From NCBI GenBank assembly GCA_964522665.1, contig CAZFVY010000191.1, positions 1 to 5,447 on the forward strand: DNA of 5,447 nucleotides. Direction: 5' to 3'. The number at the start of each line of letters is the position of its first letter. The stretch's first letter is position 1. This DNA comes from CAZFVY01 sp964522665 (GTDB taxonomy: Bacteria; Verrucomicrobiota; Verrucomicrobiia; Limisphaerales; CAZFVY01). A program made the position numbers and the translations under genes. A model generated the notes under the pieces. The model had not been told where the DNA came from, did not search any database, and saw nothing but the letters and a program-made list of their open reading frames with translations. Shown here piece after piece: positions 1-5,447 of this stretch.

Positions 1-2
1 CG

Positions 3-206
3 GCGCTTTACCAGGTCGTCGAGGACCGGGTTGGCAAACGCGGCGCGGCGATCGATTACCTCGACGATCGCCCGGAAAAAATCGCCGCGGGCGCGGCCCG
101 CGGCTGGACCGCCATTCTTCACACCGAGCCGGCGGAGACGCGGACGGCGTTGCGCGCGATCGGCGCGGTTGGCGCCGCGCCCAGTGCCGCTTTGAGATTG
201 AAATGA
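3..206 (+). CDS. HAD-like hydrolase, C-terminal fragment
   Basis: This is the last 67 codons of a gene that begins before the window, ending at TGA 204-206. The translation contains IDYLDDRPEKIAAGAARGW at about fragment residues 17-35, followed by a TAILHT strand and a short helix. The paired aspartates (fragment residues 21-22) followed by a small-residue helix match motif IV of the haloacid dehalogenase superfamily, where acidic residues help hold the catalytic magnesium. The 'DDRPENxxxAxxxGW' form is common in subfamily IA phosphatases of the phosphoglycolate phosphatase or sugar-phosphatase type. The catalytic DxDx(T/V) motif would lie upstream and is not visible, so the substrate cannot be named. 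The stop lies 33 bases before the ATG of the first cytochrome gene, which allows cotranscription, but no functional link is evident. Confidence is good for the reading frame and moderate for the family. Confidence 0.72.
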   Translation, partial: ALYQVVEDRVGKRGAAIDYLDDRPEKIAAGAARGWTAILHTEPAETRTALRAIGAVGAAPSAALRLK

Positions 207-239
207 CGCGCGGCTCTCCTTAGCTTGCCTCGCAATCAT

Positions 240-2198
240 ATGATCGCTGAGTGGCTCGCGTGCGCTGCGTTACTTGGAGTGGCGATCTCCTTTGTTCTCC
301 GCAAGCGACGTTCGGCGTGGGCAAACGGACGCGGCATCGTCAGGTTGACCCTCTTGGTCGCCGCCACCGCCGCGCTCGGCTGGAACGCCGCGACCGGCAA
401 ACGTAGTCAGTCTGCGGCGCAGATGGCGCCTTACCTGCCCCGCCGCGAGCGTCCTCTCGAATACGTTTCGTCGGATCGTTGCGATGCCTGTCATCCCCAA
501 CAATACTCTACCTGGCACGGCACTTTTCATCGCACCATGACTCAGGTGGCGGCGCCGGACACCGTCCTGGGTGATTTCCAGAACGCCCGATTTGAATTAC
601 GCGGCAAGAAGTATGAGCTAGAACGGCGGGGTGACGAATTCTGGGTCGAAATGGACGACCCATCCGGTGGCGCAAACATTCCGTCTGCCGCTGGCGTATC
701 GCTCTCCGGCCTGCCGACCGGCCGCGTGCGCAAACGGGTGAATCTCCTGACCGGCTCCCACCACATGCAGGTTTATTGGTACGCGACAGGTGGCGGCAAC
801 GGCCAGGTGATGTTCCCGTTTACCTGGCTGGTGGATGACCAACGATGGGTCTTTGGCGACGACACTTTTTTGCGGGACCCCAAGATTCCTCCTTACGCGC
901 AAACCTGGAACCTCAATTGCATCAACTGTCACAGCACTGGCGGCCAGCCCCGCGCGGGCGCCAGGCCAGGGCAACTGGATACTCGCGTCGGTGAACTTGG
1001 GATCGCCTGCGAAGCCTGCCACGGCATGGGAGTCGCGCATGTCACTCTCAATCAATCGCCCTTGCGGCGTTACGCCTACCATCAGAACGGCCAGTTTGAC
1101 TCGACCATGGTCGATCCCTCACGACTTCCCCATCAGGCCTCGTCGCAGGTTTGCGGTCAGTGTCACGGCATCAAGTGGATACCCAATTCCGAGGACTGGC
1201 GCCAAAACGGTTTCCGCTTTCGCCCGGGCGACGATTTGGATCAAACCACCCCCATCGTCAGGCCAGCCAAATTGGAAACTCAACCCTGGTTGAAACCGGC
1301 GCTTCGGCAGAATCCCAGATACGTACCGGATCGTTATTGGTCCGACGGCATCGTCCGCGTCTCCGGCCGCGAGTTCAACGCCATGAGCGAGTCAGCCTGC
1401 TACCAACGCGGCGAGCTGTCCTGCCTCTCCTGCCATTCAATGCACCAGAGCGCGCCCAACCAACAAATGGCGGCCTCTAAAGAGAGCAACGAAGCTTGCT
1501 TTAAGTGCCACGAGGGGTTCCGCGCGAAACTTCAGGAACACACCCACCACGGTGAGACGTCGAGTGGCAGCCAGTGCTATAATTGCCACATGCCGCACAC
1601 GACCTACGGCCTGCTAAAGGCGATCCGCAGTCATTACGTTGAAAACCCAGATGTGCGGCGTAACCTGCAGACCGGACGCCCCAACGGCTGCAATCTCTGC
1701 CATCTCGACAGGAGCCTCGGCTGGACCACCAAATGGCTCTCCGAATGGTACCATGAGCCGACGGTTCAACTCACCGAGGACGAACAAAACATTGCCGCCG
1801 GTGTCCTCTGGTTGCTGCGCGGAGACGCCGGGCAACGCGCGTTGGTCGCGTGGAGCATGGGTTGGGCTCCGGCCCAAGCCGCTTCCAACCCAAGTTGGAT
1901 GGCGCCGTTTCTCGGCCAATTGTTGGAAGACCCCTACGCGGCCGTCCGCTATATCGCGCTGCGCTCCTTGCGGCGGATCGATGGCTTCCACGACTTGGCT
2001 TATCAGTTCGACGGGCCGCCCGATCGCCGCGCAGCGGGACATCAGCGGGCGTTGTCAATTTGGCAGGCCGGTCAACCATCGGCCGGCGGTCGGACCGGCT
2101 CCGAGCTGTTGATCGGCGGCGACCACGCGTTAAATCAGGCGGAAGTGTCGCGTCTGTTGCAAATGCGCGACGACAAGTCAATGGATCTTCAGGAGTAG
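240..2198 (+). CDS. Membrane-anchored octaheme c-type cytochrome (paralogue A)
   Basis: A 652-residue multihaem cytochrome c, probably a periplasmic electron carrier or redox enzyme; the substrate is unknown. Two hydrophobic segments (about residues 5-20 and 36-49) flank an RKRR-containing loop, so by the positive-inside rule both termini should face the periplasm. Eight CxxCH haem-binding motifs start at residues 81, 227, 257, 305, 395, 420, 446 and 484; all end in histidine and there is no CxxCK. Histidines that could be distal ligands include WHGTFHR after haem 1, GSHHMQV, SMH after haem 5, HTHH before haem 7 and IRSH after it. The first part resembles cytochrome c554-type multihaem proteins. 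After haem 8 comes a helical region (about 512-578) with DPYAAVRYIALRSL, which looks HEAT-like. ATG 240 was chosen because MIAEWLAC aligns with MNWWYC of the downstream paralogue; an in-frame TTG at 225 would add five residues. Neither start has a clear Shine-Dalgarno sequence. Confidence 0.93.
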   Translation: MIAEWLACAALLGVAISFVLRKRRSAWANGRGIVRLTLLVAATAALGWNAATGKRSQSAAQMAPYLPRRERPLEYVSSDRCDACHPQQYSTWHGTFHRTMTQVAAPDTVLGDFQNARFELRGKKYELERRGDEFWVEMDDPSGGANIPSAAGVSLSGLPTGRVRKRVNLLTGSHHMQVYWYATGGGNGQVMFPFTWLVDDQRWVFGDDTFLRDPKIPPYAQTWNLNCINCHSTGGQPRAGARPGQLDTRVGELGIACEACHGMGVAHVTLNQSPLRRYAYHQNGQFDSTMVDPSRLPHQASSQVCGQCHGIKWIPNSEDWRQNGFRFRPGDDLDQTTPIVRPAKLETQPWLKPALRQNPRYVPDRYWSDGIVRVSGREFNAMSESACYQRGELSCLSCHSMHQSAPNQQMAASKESNEACFKCHEGFRAKLQEHTHHGETSSGSQCYNCHMPHTTYGLLKAIRSHYVENPDVRRNLQTGRPNGCNLCHLDRSLGWTTKWLSEWYHEPTVQLTEDEQNIAAGVLWLLRGDAGQRALVAWSMGWAPAQAASNPSWMAPFLGQLLEDPYAAVRYIALRSLRRIDGFHDLAYQFDGPPDRRAAGHQRALSIWQAGQPSAGGRTGSELLIGGDHALNQAEVSRLLQMRDDKSMDLQE

Positions 2199-2335
2199 TG
2201 ATGCGCGCCGCCCCGTTCCTTTGGTTCACGGCTGCGGGGCGGATGTCCCTGCCCCGGCGCGGGCGCGCCCGGCGGTACCAAGGTTCACTTCCAGGCGAGA
2301 GGTTGGTCCCACCTGGGATTGCGAATTAAGGCGCT
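2199..2335. other. GC-rich spacer between the two cytochrome genes, with inverted repeats
   Basis: This 137-base gap shows no convincing gene. It contains an inverted repeat CGGGGC (2235-2240) with GCCCCG (2251-2256) around a ten-base loop, and a self-complementary 12-mer CGGGCGCGCCCG at 2260-2271. GGCGGTACCAAG follows at 2271-2282. No T-tract follows either structure, so a standard intrinsic terminator is not supported. The structures could attenuate or stabilise the message, or be a degenerate interspersed repeat. A similar GGCGGTAC-AAG core recurs in the next gap. Confidence 0.5.
2327..2331 (+). promoter_or_regulatory. Possible weak ribosome binding site for cytochrome B
   Basis: TAAGG lies four bases before ATG 2336 and can pair with the CCTTA portion of the usual 16S rRNA 3' tail. 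The spacing is shorter than typical, so the site is weak. No comparable site precedes the first cytochrome or the DUF1501 gene. Confidence 0.35.
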
Positions 2336-4255
2336 ATGAATTGGTGGTACTGCGCCGCGCTGGCTGGGTTGCTCGCTTTGCTGCTTGCGGGGCATCGCAG
2401 CCGGTTCGCAATCCGCCTCGGTCTCGTCGTGGTCAGTTTAACGCTGGTTGGAATCGGCGCCTGGAGTTCCTGGCGCGCCCAAAAGTTGGAGGCGGCGCGT
2501 AAATCCGCCGCCTTTCACGCGGTCCTCCCCACCGAGGGCCGCCCGGGCGGCTACGTTTCCTCGAGCGCGTGCAAGTCCTGCCACGCGCGGGAATACGAGA
2601 CCTGGCATCGGAGCTATCACCGCACCATGACCCAATTCGCGTCGCCCGAGTCGGTGAAAGCGAACTTCGATCACACCAAACTGGAATTCATGGGTGAGAC
2701 TTTCGAATTGGATCGGCGCGGCGATGAGTTCTGGGTGACGATCGATGACCAAGACCCCGCGAATTCAACGGCGGCGAAAACGCCGCCCGTGCGCCAGCGG
2801 ATCGGGATGCTTACCGGCTCGCATCACATGCAGGTCTTCTGGCTCCCCGGCGGTTTTGGCAACATGCAGATCGTATTTCCATTTACGTACCTCTTCGAGT
2901 CGCAACGCTGGGTTCCGCGTGCGGATACCTTTTTACGCGATCCCGCCTTGCCCCCGTCGATGGACGTTTGGAATATGGTTTGCATCCGTTGCCATGCTAC
3001 CGGCGGCCAACCGCGCCCGGATCGTGAATCCCGAATTCTCACCACCCGCAGCGCGGAGCTCGGGATCGCCTGCGAAGCGTGTCACGGCCCGGGTGAGCGC
3101 CACGTCAAAGCGAATCAGAATGCCCGCCCGGGCGATCTGGACCTTCCGGGTCGGCCAGCCGACGCGACGATCATTCAACCGGCTCGGCTCACCTCGCGCC
3201 GCGCCTCCGAGATTTGCGGGCAATGCCATAGCATCAAGTGGTTCGCGGACAACGAAGAATGGCGGCAGAACGGATTCGCCTACCGGCCGGGCGACGAATT
3301 GGAAAAAACGACTCCAATCGTCCGCCCGAAAAAGCTGGAAACTCAGCCGTGGCTCCACGATCTGGTCAGCAAGACTCCGCATATGTTCGACGAATCCTTC
3401 TGGTCCGATGGCATGGTCCGGGTGTCCGGGCGCGAGTACAACGGAATGATCGAGTCGCCTTGTTATCTGCGGGGCGAACTTTCCTGCCTGTCGTGCCACT
3501 CGATGCACAAGAGTGAACCAGCCAACCAATTGGCCAAGGGCGCCGCCGAAAACACGGCCTGCCTTCGCTGTCACAGCGCGATGAATGATCGAGTCCCCCA
3601 GCATACTCACCACCAGGCGGATTCTTCCGGCAGCCTTTGCTACAACTGCCACATGCCCTATACCACCTACGGCCTGCTGAAGGGCATTCGCAGTCATCAA
3701 ATCGACAGCCCAAACGTCGCGACCACGGTCCAGACGGGCCGCCCGAACGCCTGCAATCTTTGTCACCTCGATCGCACCTTGGATTGGACCTCGCAGCAGC
3801 TCAGCCGCTGGTACCAGCAGCCTGCCACACCCGTGGGAGCCGAGGAGCGCTCCGTCTCGGCCGCGTTGCTCTGGCTCCTGCGGGGCGACGCGGGGCAACG
3901 CGCGCTGATCGCGAACAGCATGGGTTGGGAGGCGGCGAAACAGGCCTCTGGCGAGCGTTGGCTGGCGCCGTTCCTCGCCAGCCTCTTGGACGATCCTTAT
4001 TCCGCGGTCCGGTACATTGCCGGCCGTTCGCTTACCCGTCTCCCGGGATTCGCGCAATGGACGTACGATTTTGTCGCGCCGGCCACCCGTCGCGCGGAGG
4101 CCGGACAGGCAGCGCTCGCCATCTGGTCCCGCGGCCCCGGCCCGGATCGACGTGGAACCAACGTTTTAATCGGACTGGACGGGCGACTGGAGCAAGAGCG
4201 AATCACCGCGATTCAGCGGCGGCGCGACGATCGTCCGGTGCATTTGCGCGAATAG
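2336..4255 (+). CDS. Membrane-anchored octaheme c-type cytochrome (paralogue B)
   Basis: A 639-residue tandem paralogue of the preceding cytochrome with the same architecture. The N-terminus has two hydrophobic segments (about residues 5-19 and 27-45) split by a short basic loop (HRSRFAIR), predicting a periplasmic haem domain. Eight CxxCH motifs start at residues 79, 216, 246, 294, 384, 409, 435 and 473. From haem 2 to haem 8 the spacing (30, 48, 90, 25, 26, 38) is identical to paralogue A, so that core aligns without gaps. Paralogue B is nine residues shorter between haems 1 and 2. Shared blocks include GSHHMQV, FPFT, TFLRDP, KLETQPWL, RGELSCLSCHSMH, LQTGRPN/VQTGRPN and LLRGDAGQRAL. The C-terminal helical domain (about 501-567) carries DPYSAVRYIAGRSL, again HEAT-like. 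The role is probably periplasmic electron transfer or small-molecule redox chemistry; the divergence in the haem 1-2 region suggests the copies may differ in partner or substrate. The family assignment is firm and the specific function is unknown. Confidence 0.93.
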   Translation: MNWWYCAALAGLLALLLAGHRSRFAIRLGLVVVSLTLVGIGAWSSWRAQKLEAARKSAAFHAVLPTEGRPGGYVSSSACKSCHAREYETWHRSYHRTMTQFASPESVKANFDHTKLEFMGETFELDRRGDEFWVTIDDQDPANSTAAKTPPVRQRIGMLTGSHHMQVFWLPGGFGNMQIVFPFTYLFESQRWVPRADTFLRDPALPPSMDVWNMVCIRCHATGGQPRPDRESRILTTRSAELGIACEACHGPGERHVKANQNARPGDLDLPGRPADATIIQPARLTSRRASEICGQCHSIKWFADNEEWRQNGFAYRPGDELEKTTPIVRPKKLETQPWLHDLVSKTPHMFDESFWSDGMVRVSGREYNGMIESPCYLRGELSCLSCHSMHKSEPANQLAKGAAENTACLRCHSAMNDRVPQHTHHQADSSGSLCYNCHMPYTTYGLLKGIRSHQIDSPNVATTVQTGRPNACNLCHLDRTLDWTSQQLSRWYQQPATPVGAEERSVSAALLWLLRGDAGQRALIANSMGWEAAKQASGERWLAPFLASLLDDPYSAVRYIAGRSLTRLPGFAQWTYDFVAPATRRAEAGQAALAIWSRGPGPDRRGTNVLIGLDGRLEQERITAIQRRRDDRPVHLRE

Positions 4256-4443
4256 TTTCCCGCTCCGCGCGTCCGCACCAAGCACCCGCCCTCGCGATTC
4301 GGTTCCGCGCGCGGCCCTCCCCGAAACCCCAACGGCCCGAGGCCGCGCCCGTGCCGGGCGGTACGAAGAATACCCGTTGCCATCCGATGCAGCGGCGATC
4401 TATATTTCGGCTACAGCATGCGGATCAGCGTTTCCAATTCATT
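4256..4443. other. GC-rich spacer before the DUF1501 gene, with adjacent hairpins
   Basis: No gene is supported in these 188 bases. Two perfect hairpins abut each other: CGGCC-CGA-GGCCG (4333-4345) and CGCCCG-TGC-CGGGCG (4346-4360). An alternative longer pairing joins GCGCGGCC (4309-4316) to GGCCGCGC (4341-4348). GGCGGTACGAAG follows at 4357-4368. There is no T-tract, so this is not a textbook Rho-independent terminator, although the folding could still end or attenuate transcription. A promoter for the downstream gene would be expected here, but no clear -35/-10 pair was recognised. Confidence 0.5.
4333..4360. repeat. Two abutting GC-rich inverted repeats
   Basis: A five-base-pair stem with a CGA loop (4333-4345) is followed directly by a six-base-pair stem with a TGC loop (4346-4360). 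Both stems are perfect and entirely G and C. The arrangement resembles a repetitive extragenic palindrome or an RNA-level structure, but only one copy of this exact form is visible in the window. Confidence 0.45.
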
Positions 4444-5447
4444 ATGCTTCGAATAACCGGCAAAGGTTCCATTACGACGTGCGACGGGCTTACCCGGCGG
4501 GACTTTTTGCAGGTGGGAACGCTGGGCGCCATCGGTTTAAGTTTGTCGAAGCTCGCCGCTCTTCAGGCCGCGGGCGCCGTGTCATCCGGAAAGAGTGACA
4601 GGGCGGCGATCATGATTTTCAATTTGGGCGCTCCCAGCCAATTGGATACGTTCGATATGAAGCCGGACGCTCCGAGCGAGATTCGCGGCCCGTTCAAGCC
4701 GATTCGGACCAACAACCCGGACATTCAGATTTCTGAGATTCTCCCGCTGCATGCCAAATTGGCGGACAAATTCTCACTGGTCCGCAGTTGCTACCACACC
4801 GCTGCCGCGGTCCACGACACCGGGCATCAGATGATGCAAACCGGTCGCTTGTTCACTGGGGGCATTAATACGCCGCACGCGGGCTGCGCGCTGACGTTTC
4901 TGGCGGGCCGCAGGACCGAGCTTCCGGCGCACGTGATCCTGCCGGAGCCAATGGGTCCGACCGGCGGCAACATGCCGCACGGCCAGGACGCGGGCTTTCT
5001 CGGGAAGGCGTACGATCCGTTTGTCCTGATGGCGGATCCCTCGAAAAAGGATTTCAAGGTGCCCGACCTGCTGCCGCCCACTGAAATTGGCGAAGCACGG
5101 CTCAATCGACGTCAGGAATTGCGGCAGATCGTGGACGGCGCGGTCCAGAATTTCGAATCAAGCGAGAGCGCGAAGCTGATGGACAGTAATTTTGCCGACG
5201 CCTATCGCCTGATGACGAGCGTTCGGGCGCGGGACGCTTTTGATTTGACCAAGGAACCGACGAAGGTCCGTGAACGCTACGGCATGACGCGATTCGGCCA
5301 ATCCTGCCTCCTGGCCCGGCGTTTGATCGAGGCCGGCGTTCGCTTCGTCACGATTAACACGTTTATCACCGTGTTCGATGAGATTACCTGGGACATTCAC
5401 GGCTCCAAGCCCTTCACCTCGATCGCCGGCATGAAGGAGATCGTCGC
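4444..5447 (+). CDS. DUF1501 family protein with Tat signal, N-terminal part (runs off the window)
   Basis: The frame is open from ATG 4444 to the window end (334 complete codons), so the C-terminus is missing. The N-terminus has the twin-arginine motif TRRDFLQVG (arginines 18-19) and a short hydrophobic stretch ending near residue 43, predicting export of a folded protein through the Tat pathway. Family hallmarks follow: GAPSQLDTFDMKPDAP at about 62-77, HDTGHQMMQTGR from residue 124, HGQDAGFLGKAYDPF in the middle, and WDIHG at 316-320 after RLIEAGVRFVTIN. DUF1501 proteins belong to the alkaline phosphatase/sulfatase-like superfamily, and the conserved His/Asp residues may bind metal; the substrate is generally unknown. 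The start was chosen because MLRITG...CDGL(T/S)RRDF is the usual family beginning; an in-frame ATG at 4387 would add 19 residues ahead of it. No clear ribosome binding site is visible. DUF1501 genes often neighbour DUF1549/DUF1553 cytochrome-like proteins; here the upstream neighbours are octaheme cytochromes. Confidence 0.92.
   Translation, partial: MLRITGKGSITTCDGLTRRDFLQVGTLGAIGLSLSKLAALQAAGAVSSGKSDRAAIMIFNLGAPSQLDTFDMKPDAPSEIRGPFKPIRTNNPDIQISEILPLHAKLADKFSLVRSCYHTAAAVHDTGHQMMQTGRLFTGGINTPHAGCALTFLAGRRTELPAHVILPEPMGPTGGNMPHGQDAGFLGKAYDPFVLMADPSKKDFKVPDLLPPTEIGEARLNRRQELRQIVDGAVQNFESSESAKLMDSNFADAYRLMTSVRARDAFDLTKEPTKVRERYGMTRFGQSCLLARRLIEAGVRFVTINTFITVFDEITWDIHGSKPFTSIAGMKEIV

Noticed and set aside
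225..239. TTG start for cytochrome A
   Set aside because: It adds only five residues, has no ribosome binding site, and fits worse than ATG 240 when aligned with the start of cytochrome B.
2307..2318. TCCCA-CC-TGGGA inverted repeat considered as a terminator or operator
   Set aside because: The loop would be only two bases and no T-tract follows, so it is not a credible terminator. Such a short palindrome is expected by chance.
2745..3449. Plus-strand 234-codon frame overlapping cytochrome B
   Set aside because: The product is rich in arginine, serine and proline with no motif, and it overlaps the conserved haem-binding frame.
2933..4057. Long open frame of 374 codons on the minus strand inside cytochrome B
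   Set aside because: It is antisense to a gene with eight correctly spaced haem motifs. Its translation is arginine- and glycine-rich with no recognisable domain, as expected for a shadow frame in GC-rich DNA.
4387..4443. Upstream in-frame ATG for DUF1501 adding 19 residues
   Set aside because: The extension is basic and unlike family members, which usually begin close to MLRITG; a longer pre-Tat extension would be unusual. The upstream start cannot be excluded.
4377..4598. 73-codon plus-strand frame across the start of the DUF1501 gene
   Set aside because: It overlaps the Tat signal region of DUF1501 in another frame and shows no family features.

Overview
The window is GC-rich bacterial DNA with four plus-strand genes in a row: the tail of a HAD-like hydrolase (3-206), two tandem octaheme c-type cytochromes (240-2198 and 2336-4255), and the first 334 codons of a Tat-exported DUF1501 protein (4444 to the window edge). 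DUF1501 proteins that begin MLRITG...CDGLTRRDF, and multiheme cytochromes with a 'YVSS..C..CH...Y.TWH..FHRTM' opening, are typical of Verrucomicrobiota and Planctomycetota. Verrucomicrobiota is the best guess, from family knowledge only. No rRNA, tRNA, CRISPR array, insertion sequence or phage gene was seen.

Layout. The HAD-like reading frame stops 33 bases before the first cytochrome, so the two could be cotranscribed. Cytochrome A (652 aa) and cytochrome B (639 aa) are clear tandem paralogues. Each has a short N-terminal hairpin of two membrane segments, eight CxxCH haem sites, and a helical HEAT-like C-terminal domain. The spacing from haem 2 to haem 8 is identical in the two proteins. They are separated by a 137-base gap. 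A 188-base gap precedes the DUF1501 gene. Both gaps hold very GC-rich inverted repeats beside a shared GGCGGTAC-AAG motif.

How the genes may work together (inference). Both cytochromes should be anchored in the inner membrane with the haem domain in the periplasm, forming an electron wire or a redox enzyme. The DUF1501 protein carries a twin-arginine signal and should reach the same compartment. In Planctomycetota and Verrucomicrobiota, DUF1501 genes usually sit beside DUF1549/DUF1553 cytochrome-like proteins. Here the neighbour is instead a duplicated octaheme cytochrome of unassigned function. This cytochrome pair plus DUF1501 is the most interesting part of the window; its substrate cannot be read from the sequence.
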